Positions 34,686 through 43,518 are shown, counted from the stretch's first letter. The stretch is DNA of 64,000 nt from Spirosoma endophyticum (GCF_900112365.1 NZ_FOLQ01000002.1:496001-560000), one strand, 5' to 3'. Notes: generated by a model from the sequence alone, not told the origin. A program made the numbers and translations.

Positions 34686-34807
34686 CATATTGATTAAGGA
34701 TAGTTTTGCCTTGACATTCGTCATCTCAGGCTGCTGGGCATTCTTCAAATAGACTTTACGAAACCTCCTGTATCGTTCTTCCTGATCGTCCTGAATCGTA
34801 CAGAATA

Positions 34808-34823
34808 TGTCCGTAAATGGACA
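34808..34823. promoter_or_regulatory. Short palindrome TGTCC-N6-GGACA upstream of the PadR gene
   Basis: Perfect 5-bp arms with spacer GTAAAT, centred about 150 bases before the PadR start. PadR repressors often bind such symmetric sites near their own gene, so this may be its operator, but no second copy is seen in the window. Confidence 0.3.
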
Positions 34824-34965
34824 AATACCTGCCTATCTATTCGCTGAAAATCCGGCTTACACAGCTTAAACGCCTTTTTGAGGAGTTGGCAATCTATTTG
34901 CTATACAAAAGAGGAATATATCCAGGTTATCTGGCATAGACCGCAGGTTACTACCCCGTTTAGTT

Positions 34966-35304
34966 ATGAAAGGCACGCAATTAGGGGAATTTGAGGAGAT
35001 CATTCTGCTGACCATCGCGCTGCTCTACGATGATGCCTATAGCGTGGCCGTCGTGGAAGAGCTGGGCCAACGGTTGGAGCGACCCATGAGCCTGGGAGCT
35101 GTTCACCGGACGATGCAGCGACTTGAAGAAAAGGGACTGGTACACTCGCGGTTCGGCGAGTCGACTGCCGAGCGGGGAGGCCGACGCAAACGATTGTTTA
35201 CCGTAACGGCTGCCGGGGAGGAGGTGTTGCAGGAATCCCGACGGATACGTAACAATCTGTGGGCTGATATTCCAAAAGCGGCTTTTGGAGGGAGCGTAGC
35301 ATGA
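34966..35304 (+). CDS. PadR-family transcriptional regulator
   Basis: A 112-residue winged-helix protein. The PadR fold is seen as MKGTQLGEFEEIILLTIALL, DDAYSVAVVEELGQRLERPM, LGAVHRTMQRLEEKGLVHSR and RRKRLFTVTAAGEEVLQESR. The long C-terminal helix for dimerisation is short, as in the PadR-s1 group. Its last codons overlap the permease gene by 4 bases (ATGA), so translation is coupled. PadR/permease pairs of this type are common in Cytophagales, where the regulator likely represses the operon until a drug or membrane stress signal arrives. No ligand can be named. Confidence 0.93.
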   Translation: MKGTQLGEFEEIILLTIALLYDDAYSVAVVEELGQRLERPMSLGAVHRTMQRLEEKGLVHSRFGESTAERGGRRKRLFTVTAAGEEVLQESRRIRNNLWADIPKAAFGGSVA

Positions 35305-37976
35305 ACCGCAAATCAATTTTTCCCCAGCACAAACCACCCCGGTGGGCGCAACGTCTGCTGGAACGAATCACGGCTCCGCACCTGCGGGAAGAGATTCAGG
35401 GCGATATGGATGAGTTGTTCGACAAACGAGGCCAGCGTAGTGGTTACGCCAAAGCCCGACTGTTATACGTAGTGGATTTGCTTCTGCTGCTGCATCCCCG
35501 GCTCTGGCGACGAGAGCCCGCTCGCATGGGCAAGCTTCGGCATTCTAAATTCAATGACATTCCTAAATCCTTTCTCCATCCTGATATGATCCGCAATTAT
35601 TTAAAAATCGCTGTACGTAATCTAGTCAAAAACAAATCCTATTCAGCCATTAATATTGGCGGATTAGCTGTTGGGATGGCCGTGGCCATGTTGATTGGTA
35701 TCTGGATTAACGATGAAGTATCGGCCAACGAGCACCATAAAAACTACGAAACGATTTATGAAGTAAAAATGCATCAAACCTTCGATGGTCATCGCGGAAC
35801 ACAGGATGCGTTACCGTTTCCTATTGGCGAGGAATTGAAGGCTAACTATCCTGACTTTAAGGCGGTAGTCATGTATGACCGGGGAGATGGTCATCGTTCG
35901 CTGATCGTTGGGGCTCAAAAATTCCTTAAATACGGGCTTTACATTGGCGAAGATGCCATCGATATGTTTTCATTGACTATCCTGAATGGGGATAAAAACC
36001 CATTGAAGGAGCCGTATTCGATTGTACTGACGGATGAAACGGCCCATGCTCTTTTCGGCAATCAGGACCCTATCGGTAAGACCCTCAAACTGGATAATAC
36101 AACGGATTTAAAAGTAACGGCTGTTGTTGCCCGCCAACCGACTAATGCGACGCTTCAATTTGATTACCTACTTCCCTGGCAGTTACAGGAAAAGATTTAT
36201 GACTGGGTCGTGAAATACCACAAAACGAATTGGGGAAACAACTCCTGGGGAGCTTTCGTACAGCTTAAAGAGGGCATCGACCCCGCGCAAACCAACGCGA
36301 AAATAAAAGACATGGTGTTAACGCATTTGTCGAACGATCCCAACATAAGAAAAAGCATAAAGCCCGAAGTATTTCTGCATCCCATGGCGAAATGGCGACT
36401 CTATTCTGAGTTTACCGAAGGTGAAAATACGGGTGGTTTTATTAAATATGTGCGCCTGTTTGGCATTTTCGGGGCCTTTATTCTGGTAATTGCCTGTATC
36501 AACTTCATGAATCTTAGCACGGCACGTAGCGAAAAACGAGCCAAGGAAGTAGGTGTTCGGAAAGCCGTTGGCTCAGGCCGCAAGCAACTGATTGGACAGT
36601 TTTTGAGTGAGTCGACCCTGATTGCTGCTTTGGCCTTACTGCTGGCATTGGGTCTTGTCATGCCTTCGCTGCCTTATTTCAATACGCTTACCGAGAAAAC
36701 GATGACCATCGAGTTTGGTAATCCCGTTTTTTGGAGTGTTGTAGTCATCTTCACGCTATTCACCGGCTTATTAGCGGGCAGTTATCCGGCGCTTTATTTG
36801 TCGTCATTCAATCCCGTGACGATCCTGAAAGGGGGTGTTCATGTCGGAAAAAGTGCGTCGCTGCCTCGGAAAATCCTGGTCGTCGTTCAATTTACATTCT
36901 CCGTTGTGCTGATGATTGGTACGATCATCATTTATCAGCAGATACAGTACGGCAAAAACCGACCGGCTGGTTTTACCAACAAAGGCCTCATTTCTATAAA
37001 TTCTTCCAGCCATTTAGTCACTCATTTCGAAGCCCTTCGGGCCGAATTACTCGCTACGGGTGCCGTATCATCTATTTGTCAATCCAATTCACCACCTACT
37101 CAAATTTGGAGCAGCAATAGTGGCTGGGAATGGAAGGGGTCAACCCCTGAAGATAAATCGGCTGTTTTCACAACTATTACCACCAATTACGACTACATCA
37201 AAACAATAGGCATCAGGCTTAAAGAAGGACGAGATTTTTCCAGAGACTTTACCACTGATTCGTTGGGTGTACTTGTGAATGAATCGGCCGTCAAACGCAT
37301 GGGGTTGAAACACCCGGTTGGTGAGAAACTAAGATGGGCCGGGAAAGATCGAACCGTTGTTGGGGTAGTCCCCGACCTCGTCATGGATTCGCCTTACCAG
37401 GCCATCCGCCCGTTAACAATCGTGTTCGAAAATTGGACAGCTTTCCTCAACGTACGGATCAATCCAGCGGTAGCACCCTCCGTCGCCATCCAAAAAATTA
37501 GACCAATTTTTGATAAATTCAATCCTGGTTTTCCGTTCGATTACAAATTTGCTGACACGGAGTATAACAAAAAATTCTACTACGAAGAACTCATTGGTAA
37601 TCTTTCGGCCATTGTTTCGGTACTGGCCATTTTCATCTCGTGCCTGGGCTTGTTTGGACTGGCCTCATTCATGGCCGAACAACGAACCAAAGAAATTGGC
37701 ATCCGCAAAGTATTAGGTGCCAGCGTAGCCAATGTGTGGGCATTACTCTCAAAAGATTTCGTTCAACTCGTCATTATTTCCTGTTTAGTCGCTTCGCCTG
37801 TTGCCTGGTACGCCATGAATAAATGGCTGGAAAGCTATACGTATAAAATAAGTATTGGAGCTGGCGTATTTTTAGTAGTGCTCATTGCGGCCTTGCTAAT
37901 AACCTTATTAACAATTAGTTATCAGGCATTCAAGGCCGCTTTACTAAACCCAGTCAAGAGTTTGAAGAGCGAATAA
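35301..37976 (+). CDS. FtsX-like permease with N-terminal permease-prefix domain
   Basis: An 891-residue permease. The first 80 or so residues form a soluble prefix (PPRWAQRLLERITAPHLREE, IQGDMDELFDKRGQRSGYAK), with a hydrophobic helix at about 54-65 (LYVVDLLLLLHP); this is the permease-prefix domain always linked to PadR operons. The FtsX/MacB permease follows: helix at about 117-136 (AINIGGLAVGMAVAMLIGIW), a periplasmic domain, FMNLSTARSEKRAKEVGVRK, a second periplasmic domain, and LASFMAEQRTKEIGIRKVLG. The overlap with the PadR gene indicates a two-gene operon. No ATPase is nearby. The prefix domain may be the contact point with the PadR protein or with a membrane sensor; that is inference. 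Confidence 0.92.
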   Translation: MNRKSIFPQHKPPRWAQRLLERITAPHLREEIQGDMDELFDKRGQRSGYAKARLLYVVDLLLLLHPRLWRREPARMGKLRHSKFNDIPKSFLHPDMIRNYLKIAVRNLVKNKSYSAINIGGLAVGMAVAMLIGIWINDEVSANEHHKNYETIYEVKMHQTFDGHRGTQDALPFPIGEELKANYPDFKAVVMYDRGDGHRSLIVGAQKFLKYGLYIGEDAIDMFSLTILNGDKNPLKEPYSIVLTDETAHALFGNQDPIGKTLKLDNTTDLKVTAVVARQPTNATLQFDYLLPWQLQEKIYDWVVKYHKTNWGNNSWGAFVQLKEGIDPAQTNAKIKDMVLTHLSNDPNIRKSIKPEVFLHPMAKWRLYSEFTEGENTGGFIKYVRLFGIFGAFILVIACINFMNLSTARSEKRAKEVGVRKAVGSGRKQLIGQFLSESTLIAALALLLALGLVMPSLPYFNTLTEKTMTIEFGNPVFWSVVVIFTLFTGLLAGSYPALYLSSFNPVTILKGGVHVGKSASLPRKILVVVQFTFSVVLMIGTIIIYQQIQYGKNRPAGFTNKGLISINSSSHLVTHFEALRAELLATGAVSSICQSNSPPTQIWSSNSGWEWKGSTPEDKSAVFTTITTNYDYIKTIGIRLKEGRDFSRDFTTDSLGVLVNESAVKRMGLKHPVGEKLRWAGKDRTVVGVVPDLVMDSPYQAIRPLTIVFENWTAFLNVRINPAVAPSVAIQKIRPIFDKFNPGFPFDYKFADTEYNKKFYYEELIGNLSAIVSVLAIFISCLGLFGLASFMAEQRTKEIGIRKVLGASVANVWALLSKDFVQLVIISCLVASPVAWYAMNKWLESYTYKISIGAGVFLVVLIAALLITLLTISYQAFKAALLNPVKSLKSE

Positions 37977-38006
37977 ATTATGCGGGCCAGGGCTTTCGGG
38001 TGCTAT

Positions 38007-38582
38007 TTAGATACGTAAAGAGCCACGGAAGCCCCTGGCTGCATAGTAAGAGTCGGCACCGTTGTGATATACGAAGACCGTGCCGTAGCGGAAATCACCA
38101 AAGAGGGCACCGCCGAGTTGTCTGATAGCCGCCGGGGTTAAGAGCCAGCTCGACGTTTTCGCATCGAAATTGCCAAGTTTCTGCAGCTCCCGATAGTGCT
38201 CTTCCGTTAAAAGCTCAATGCCCATGGCAGCCGCCATATCCATAACGGTATCTGCCGGTTTATTTTCTTTCCTTGCCTCCAGCGCTGCACGGTCATAACA
38301 AGCACTTCGGCGGCCTTTGGGACTTTCCGCTGAGCAATCATAAAAAATGTAGTCACCCGTCTGTTCATCATGGCCAACAACATCCGGTTCACCACCCGTT
38401 TGTTCCATTGCGTTGAGCGACCATAGTTTGCCGGTATTAGCTTCCAGCTTTGCCTGCACGTTAGCCCAGTCAAGCCCTTTATGGCGGTTCATGTTTTTCT
38501 CAAAACGGGTTTTCAATACGCTGAGTAATGCTTCCTGTTGCTCTGGCGCCAACTCTTTTTTAGTACTGTTCATGTCGTTCAT
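38007..38582 (-). CDS. DUF4256-family protein
   Basis: A 191-residue cytoplasmic protein of the DUF4256 family; function unknown. Typical stretches are LSVLKTRFEKNMNRHKGLDW, LWSLNAMEQTGGEPDVVGHD, YIFYDCSAESPKGRRSACYD, MAAAMGIELLTEEHYRELQK, SSWLLTPAAIRQLGGALFGD and FRYGTVFVYHNGADSYYAAR. The Glu-Pro-Asp and Cys-Ser-Ala-Glu-Ser motifs are well kept in the family and hint at an enzyme. It follows an ArsR regulator and an SRPBCC protein on the same strand, 128 bases downstream. That trio recurs in many Bacteroidota and Bacilli and probably acts together. Confidence 0.88.
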   Translation of the reverse strand: MNDMNSTKKELAPEQQEALLSVLKTRFEKNMNRHKGLDWANVQAKLEANTGKLWSLNAMEQTGGEPDVVGHDEQTGDYIFYDCSAESPKGRRSACYDRAALEARKENKPADTVMDMAAAMGIELLTEEHYRELQKLGNFDAKTSSWLLTPAAIRQLGGALFGDFRYGTVFVYHNGADSYYAARGFRGSLRI

Positions 38583-38710
38583 AGTTTTATAGTGGCTTTA
38601 CTGAACTGGTCATTAACCTTTTTTACACTGGATAATTTACTCCTCCACTTGTTAGAGTACCTGATGCAAGCCGAAGCGTAGAAATCCAGCAGATAACTTG
38701 TCAAATAGCG

Positions 38711-39193
38711 TTAGTTTAATTTGCTAACTACGTCCTGCAATCGGTTGTGGGCCATATTTAGGCCTTGAGCGAAGGGTAATCGTAGCATCTGGTCTCTGAG
38801 GGCGACGGATTTATACACAATTTGCATCCTGAGTTTGCTGGTGTGGTCAGTAAGTTTTTCGAATTCTAAAAATTCAAGCTGGACGGCAAATTGGATCGTC
38901 GAACCGGGCGTGCTCTCCATTTCAAATGTTCGGGTGATTTTGTGATTCGGAACAAACTCGTGGATCACCCCATTGGCCCGAAATACTACGTTTCCGGCAG
39001 CATCTGTTGTTTCATACTGCCAACTACCATGCTTTTTGCTGTCGAGTTTCAGTACGTTCGTCCCCATCCATTGTGCAACAATGTCGGGCTCTGCATGCGC
39101 TTTAAACAGCAATTCCAGGGGCAAATCAAATTCCCTGGTAATCACTAATTCCTGTCTGCCGTCCTCAGCACTAATTTTTGTTTTTTGTCCCAT
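38711..39193 (-). CDS. SRPBCC/AHSA1-domain protein
   Basis: A 160-residue START-like protein of the AHA1 C-terminal/CalC group. The fold begins LVITREFDLPLELLFKAHAE, then PDIVAQWMGTNVLKL, SWQYETTDAAGNVVFRANGV and RMQIVYKSVALRDQML. Such domains bind hydrophobic ligands in a deep cavity. It follows the ArsR-type repressor by 6 bases, and ArsR-SRPBCC pairs are common; the repressor controls the ligand-binding protein. The ligand is unknown. An ordinary-length family member with an intact helix at its C-terminus (LPFAQGLNMAHNRLQDVVSK). Confidence 0.92.
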   Translation of the reverse strand: MGQKTKISAEDGRQELVITREFDLPLELLFKAHAEPDIVAQWMGTNVLKLDSKKHGSWQYETTDAAGNVVFRANGVIHEFVPNHKITRTFEMESTPGSTIQFAVQLEFLEFEKLTDHTSKLRMQIVYKSVALRDQMLRLPFAQGLNMAHNRLQDVVSKLN

Positions 39194-39199
39194 ACGGTT

Positions 39200-39523
39200 C
39201 TACTTCTCTGATTGGTAGTTCTTCATCAGGGTTTCCAGTTTATTGAATCGATCATCCCACATGTTGCGGAATGGTTCGATAAAGTCAGCCACTTCTTTCA
39301 TTTTCCTGGCGCTGATGTGATAATAAATTTCCCGGCCGTTTTGCTCCTGTTCCAGCAATTCGCACTTAGTGAGTATTTGCAGATGTTTGGAAACGGTCGG
39401 TCTGGCGGTGTCGAAGTTGGCCGCTATGGCACCGGCTGTCATGGCTTGTGAGGCAAGCAGGAGCAGTATCGCCCGTCTTGTCGGGTCAGCAATGGCTTGA
39501 AATACGTCTCGTCTTAAATTCAT
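39200..39523 (-). CDS. ArsR-family winged-helix repressor
   Basis: A 107-residue repressor of the ArsR family: [60 protein letters not shown] and [18 protein letters not shown]. The metal-binding ELCVCDL motif of ArsR/SmtB sensors is missing ([13 protein letters not shown] lies in its place), so this is the non-metal branch that controls SRPBCC partners. The start codon lies 3 bases from a perfect palindrome, and a second copy sits inside the promoter, which fits autorepression. It heads a three-gene set with the SRPBCC and DUF4256 genes. Confidence 0.93.
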   Translation of the reverse strand: MNLRRDVFQAIADPTRRAILLLLASQAMTAGAIAANFDTARPTVSKHLQILTKCELLEQEQNGREIYYHISARKMKEVADFIEPFRNMWDDRFNKLETLMKNYQSEK

Positions 39524-39526
39524 TGC

Positions 39527-39573
39527 GTAGTCATTTGACTACAAATGTACGTGTAGCCAAATGACTACGCAAA
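39527..39573 (-). promoter_or_regulatory. ArsR-operon promoter with two operator copies
   Basis: On the minus strand the promoter reads TTTG (39573-39570), 20 bases, then TACATTTG (39549-39542), matching the Bacteroidota form. Operator O2 (39553-39568, GTAGCCAAATGACTAC) lies inside the spacer. Operator O1 (39527-39542) overlaps the start of transcription and is GTAGTCA-TT-TGACTAC, with perfect arms; O2 differs by one base. The centres are 26 bases apart. Bound repressor would block polymerase at both sites. Confidence 0.8.
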
Positions 39574-39728
39574 TTTTTCCAAGATTTTAAAGTAACCCTA
39601 TTTCACGCAGGTTGGTAGAAAGTTATTGGATTATTGACCTTCAGTTGTGTGTGTCTACTACCAGTCACTCTATTGAGGATTTCTTAGGAAAAATATACAG
39701 CTGATTTCACTACGTTGCCAGCGTGCTG

Positions 39729-39803
39729 TTAACCTATTTTTCGTTTGATCACAAACGGCATGGCCAGCAACGTAATGGCGCACACAAGGGGCAGATCACG
39801 TCT
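39729..39803 (-). pseudogene. Possible tail of a decayed membrane-protein gene
   Basis: On the minus strand, just after the response regulator stop, a frame of about 25 codons ends in LVCAITLLAMPFVIKRKIG and a stop at 39729. It has the look of a final membrane helix with a basic tail, but no start or upstream sequence exists because the response regulator gene abuts it. It may be a relic left by a deletion or just chance. Nothing else is seen in the gap 39574-39817. Confidence 0.2.
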
Positions 39804-39817
39804 TCCGTTCGCATGCC

Positions 39818-40471
39818 CTACACCAACCCCTCGCGCATGGCTTTCAGGATGGCTTCGGTTTTGGAGTTAACCTGCAATTTGTCGTAAATGTGGCGGATGT
39901 GTGAGCGGACTGTGTCGATGCTGATGTGCAGATCGTCAGCGATGAGTTTGTAGCTGTAACCCGCTACCAATCCCTTGATAATATCCAGTTCACGGCCCGA
40001 TAGTTTGTAATCCTCCCGGTCGGGTTGCGGGACGGCTTTTTGTCGTAACTGGAAGAATTGAAGCACTTTACGAGCGATATTGGCCGTCATGGGTGACCCA
40101 CCCCGATGAATGTCGAAAACAGCCGCTACAATCTCCGACGGGGGGGTATGTTTGAGCAGGTAGCCGCTTGCGCCGTTACGAATGGCCTGAAAAATCTTCT
40201 CGTCATTGTCGAACACAGTCAACATGAGCACCTGCGTTTGGGGCGAGGTCGCTTTCACGATGGGCACGGCGTCGATACCACTCAGGCCGGGTAGGTCAAT
40301 GTCCATCAGCACGACATTGGGACGTAGCGTTTGCAGTTCGTGGCGAATGTTGCTACAGTCGCCGAAGGCACCAAGCAGGTCCAGCCCCGGCGTCGCCTGA
40401 AACAGGTACGTAATGCCTTCGCGCAGGTCGCGGTTGTCTTCGTAATAAATAATTTTGATCGTGTCTATCAT
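39818..40471 (-). CDS. NarL/LuxR-family response regulator
   Basis: A 217-residue two-component regulator. The receiver domain (1-125) has acidic residues EDN at 11-13, the phosphorylation site D57 in PNVVLMDIDLPGLSG, T and K at VLMLTVFDN and GYLLKHTPP. The C-terminal LuxR helix-turn-helix (about 155-215) reads LSGRELDIIKGLVAGYSYKL, IADDLHISIDTVRSHIRHIY. It starts 10 bases after the stop of the propeller histidine kinase, so they form one operon and one signalling pair. Since the kinase gene is cut by an amber codon, the regulator may lack its partner unless readthrough occurs. A paralogous kinase might also serve it. Confidence 0.95.
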   Translation of the reverse strand: MIDTIKIIYYEDNRDLREGITYLFQATPGLDLLGAFGDCSNIRHELQTLRPNVVLMDIDLPGLSGIDAVPIVKATSPQTQVLMLTVFDNDEKIFQAIRNGASGYLLKHTPPSEIVAAVFDIHRGGSPMTANIARKVLQFFQLRQKAVPQPDREDYKLSGRELDIIKGLVAGYSYKLIADDLHISIDTVRSHIRHIYDKLQVNSKTEAILKAMREGLV

Positions 40472-40481
40472 GGTTTTGCCC

Positions 40482-42986
40482 TCAAACCTTCATGGTTAAC
40501 TCAATTTTTGTCCCCTGTTCCGTGGCTGACGTTAGGGTCAATTGCCCTTTGATTTCCTTCGCTCGTTTTTGCAGATTGGGCAGACCATTACCGGTTCGCA
40601 CGGTTGCTGCATCAAAACCACGGCCGTTGTCCAGAATCACTAATCGAAGCTGCTTGCCTGTTACGTTCAGGCCAACCTCGATCCGCGATGCTTCGGCGTA
40701 CTTGACGGCATTGTTGAGACTTTCCTTAAAAATCAGGTACAGATTCCGGCGCTGCTCGACGTTCAGGCGCAGGCTGTCGAACGAGTCGGACACCTGCATC
40801 TGAAACTGAATAGTTTTCGCTTCGGCCATCTTCAAGCCGAACTCGCGCATTCGAGTCACTACGTCCGCCAGGCTATCATTTTTCGTCTGAATCGTCCAGA
40901 TTATGTCCTGCATGGATTCCGATAGGGTCGTGGCGCTCGTGCTGATACGTTGCAGGACGGGCACGGCCTCGGGTCGAACGGGCGCAATCTGTTGTTGCAC
41001 TACGTCGCTGAAGATACGGATGCTGCTAAGCGTTGAGCCCATATCGTCGTGCAGATCAGCCGCGATCCGGTCGCGAATCCGTTCAAGCCGCCGACGTTGC
41101 CCTTGCCGGTACCTGTAAATGGCATACAAGACAGCCGCCACAAGTGCGATGCACAACACCTGAAACCAGCCTGTTTGCCAGTAAGAGGGCACAACACGAA
41201 AGTCCAGGGTAGCGCCCGTCTGGTTCCAGACGCCATCATTGTTTGCTGCTTTCACACGAAACGTATAATGGCCCGGTTCGAGATTTGTATACGTAGCGGT
41301 GCGATGATCAGACGATACCCAGTCGTTGTCAAAACCGACCAACTGATAAGCGTAGCTGTTCTTTTCTGGCTGACTGAAATTAAGGGCGGCAAACTCGATT
41401 GTCAGGGTAGTTTCGCTCGGCTGGAGATCCAGGGGTTCACCTAGTGGACGTGATACGTTATTTACGTTTAACCCCGTAATAACCACCGGTGGCGGTGTCC
41501 TGTTACGGCGTAAATCATTCGGCTGTACATAGTTAAATCCCCCCGGATAGCCGATAAAAAGTTCACCTTGCCGATTCATCGTGAGTTCGCCCGGAATAAA
41601 TACCATTTTTTCGATCAATCCGCTGCCTTTGTCGTAATACGTAAACTGTCCAGTTTTAGGCGTAAGCTCGTGTAACCGGTCGTCCGTAGCCATCCAGATA
41701 TGACCAGACCGATCTTCGGTGATACCGAAAATATGTTCAGCTTGCAGGCCATTGGTCAGCGTGTAGGTGTGTTGAATGCGGCCAGTCGTGTCGGCACAGG
41801 CCACGAAACCAATACCAGACGTCCACAGATGATCGGCACGATCAATAGAAAACGTGCTGTGTATCCGATCGGTAGGCTGTATCGGTGCCCCATGCAACAC
41901 AATATGACGGGTTTGTCCACGGGTTGGATCGAGACAATACAAACCCAGGCCCGTTAATACCCAGATACGTCCGCGGCTGTCCTCCTGAATACGTCGCACG
42001 AAGCCAAGACCGGCCGGAACAGGCAGCGGCCAGGGCCGAATTTGATCCGCAGCTGGGTCATAGTAGAACAGCCCGTCGTGCTCGGAACCAAGCCAGATAC
42101 GCCCCCGATGGTCGGCATACGTAACCGATATAGCCTGTCGCTCGCGGTTGGGCAGGAAGTCGTGAATGAATTCGGTTTGGCCCGTGGCAGGATCGTACCG
42201 CCCGACTCCCTGCGGCATACCAACCCAAACGCGCCCCCGGTTATCCTGCACCGCACTGATCGCGTCGTAGGCAGCACCGTGTGAAGCCTGATTCATTGAA
42301 ATCGGTTGAAGCTCGCCCGTCAGTCGATTCCAGCAAAACAGACCGGCTCCACGCACGGCGAGCCAGTAGCGGTTGTCATCGCGCCGATCCTGTCGCACGA
42401 CCGTCACGAACGTTTTCTGGGTATTACCCGTCGCTGGCGCTAAAAGTTCACGCCCGAATTTGATCGCGTAGGGGTCTACCTTTTCCAGACCACGATTTGT
42501 ACCAATCCACAAAATACCCGTTTGCGTATCCCGGTAAAAACTGATCGCAACACCACCGTTGTAGCTAAACCGATCGTTGGGAAGGCGGCTGAAGTTTATC
42601 GGCTGTTTCGTGGCTGGTACGTAGGCAGCCAGCCCCGTTGGCCCACCACCCATCCACCAGAATGGCTGACCGTCAGGCAAATTGTCAGGTTGTAGGTTAT
42701 GAATTGATGGTTGAGGCAGGGGAGTATAGCGCGTAAACTGGTCTAACCGGGCGTCGAAACGAAATACGCCATGATCTGTAGTTATCAATAACAGTCCCTT
42801 CTCTTTTTCGTGCAACCCATGCAACTGCATCAATGAATCGACACGGCCGTTTGTAGTTGCCAGCGTGGGCTTATAACGGCCAGTTGTCGGTTCAAAACGG
42901 TATAAATGACCAGCCTGATTTACCCAGAAACGGCCATTCTGATCGAAATACGGCTCGGCGTAGGCATTGTCGATCACAGCAGGCAA
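40482..42986 (-). CDS. Downstream part of the split sensor kinase: propeller, Y_Y_Y, membrane helix, kinase
   Basis: This part has 834 residues if begun at the TTG at 42986. It holds most propeller blades (DQNGRFWVNQAGHLYRFEPT, DTQTGILWIGTNRGLEKVDP, DNRGRVWVGMPQGVGRYDPA, DHRGRIWLGSEHDGLFYYDP), a Y_Y_Y domain (YAYQLVGFDNDWVSSDHRTA, YTNLEPGHYTFRVKAANNDG), a membrane helix (WFQVLCIALVAAVLYAIY), then HisKA_3 with the phospho-acceptor His in IAADLHDDMGSTLSSIRIFS, and a HATPase domain (FKESLNNAVKYAEA, LVILDNGRGFD). His is residue 822 of the joined frame. Without the upstream signal peptide, a protein started here would leave its propeller in the cytoplasm, so sensing would fail. Confidence 0.85.
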   Translation of the reverse strand: MPAVIDNAYAEPYFDQNGRFWVNQAGHLYRFEPTTGRYKPTLATTNGRVDSLMQLHGLHEKEKGLLLITTDHGVFRFDARLDQFTRYTPLPQPSIHNLQPDNLPDGQPFWWMGGGPTGLAAYVPATKQPINFSRLPNDRFSYNGGVAISFYRDTQTGILWIGTNRGLEKVDPYAIKFGRELLAPATGNTQKTFVTVVRQDRRDDNRYWLAVRGAGLFCWNRLTGELQPISMNQASHGAAYDAISAVQDNRGRVWVGMPQGVGRYDPATGQTEFIHDFLPNRERQAISVTYADHRGRIWLGSEHDGLFYYDPAADQIRPWPLPVPAGLGFVRRIQEDSRGRIWVLTGLGLYCLDPTRGQTRHIVLHGAPIQPTDRIHSTFSIDRADHLWTSGIGFVACADTTGRIQHTYTLTNGLQAEHIFGITEDRSGHIWMATDDRLHELTPKTGQFTYYDKGSGLIEKMVFIPGELTMNRQGELFIGYPGGFNYVQPNDLRRNRTPPPVVITGLNVNNVSRPLGEPLDLQPSETTLTIEFAALNFSQPEKNSYAYQLVGFDNDWVSSDHRTATYTNLEPGHYTFRVKAANNDGVWNQTGATLDFRVVPSYWQTGWFQVLCIALVAAVLYAIYRYRQGQRRRLERIRDRIAADLHDDMGSTLSSIRIFSDVVQQQIAPVRPEAVPVLQRISTSATTLSESMQDIIWTIQTKNDSLADVVTRMREFGLKMAEAKTIQFQMQVSDSFDSLRLNVEQRRNLYLIFKESLNNAVKYAEASRIEVGLNVTGKQLRLVILDNGRGFDAATVRTGNGLPNLQKRAKEIKGQLTLTSATEQGTKIELTMKV

Positions 42987-43103
42987 CGGGAAAGCCGTTA
43001 GCCGGAGTGTACGCGGATCAAGACGATAGAGTTTATATTTCGACGAAAACCAGCCAAAGCCCTGCCTGTCGAAACGTAGTGGAGACGTATAATCGTTATC
43101 GGC

Positions 43104-43514
43104 CTACCCGTCGCGTTGTGTGGGTGTGGGGATGAGCTGGAACCGCTCCCGAATGGGGTCAAACCGGTAGAGTCCCCGGTTGGTGGCGACCCACAGAAAA
43201 CCTTTCTTATCTTCGGTCAGTCCATTATCAACGATATAACTACCAATCATGCCGCCCGGCCCGTTCTGCCGTCGATAGGTTTTAAACGTCAACCCATCGA
43301 AGCGGCTCAGGCCATTCGTCGTGCCAACCCATAAAAACCCGCGCCGATCTTTGAGAATGGCCGTTACGTAGTCGCTGGGCAACCCCTGGTCGGTCGTGAA
43401 GTGCTCAAATGAGGGCGTGGGTAATTGCGCCAACGGGCTGACCGCTGGTAGCAGCCAGATCGCGATCGCTGTCAGCCGCCGTTGCCATCTCCTGGATTTT
43501 GAAACAAAACTCAT
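43104..43514 (-). CDS. Upstream part of the split sensor kinase: signal peptide and first propeller blades
   Basis: This part encodes 136 residues before the amber codon. It starts MSFVSKSRRWQRRLTAIAIW with a signal peptide ending near SPLAQ, followed by the family-typical opening FEHFTTDQGLPSDYVTAILK and blades DRRGFLWVGTTNGLSRFDGL and DKKGFLWVATNRGLYRFDPI. A longer start at a TTG (43550) is open but overlaps the promoter. Alone it would make a short periplasmic fragment with no known use. Confidence 0.8.
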   Translation of the reverse strand: MSFVSKSRRWQRRLTAIAIWLLPAVSPLAQLPTPSFEHFTTDQGLPSDYVTAILKDRRGFLWVGTTNGLSRFDGLTFKTYRRQNGPGGMIGSYIVDNGLTEDKKGFLWVATNRGLYRFDPIRERFQLIPTPTQRDG

Positions 43515-43518
43515 TACC

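Larger units (their letters stand above)
40482..43514 (-). pseudogene. Propeller sensor histidine kinase interrupted by one in-frame amber codon
   Basis: The reading frame from ATG 43514 to the stop at 40482 is continuous (1010 positions) apart from a single TAG at 43106-43104, codon 137. The residues on both sides read through smoothly: IPTPTQRDG, stop, ADNDYTSPLRFDRQGFGWFS, and the propeller repeat continues. No base is gained or lost. So the gene is a recent nonsense mutant, a sequencing error, or is read through. The whole protein would have a signal peptide, a periplasmic propeller of the two-component-regulator type, a Y_Y_Y domain, one membrane helix and a HisKA_3/HATPase kinase. The two parts are listed below. 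Confidence 0.85.
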
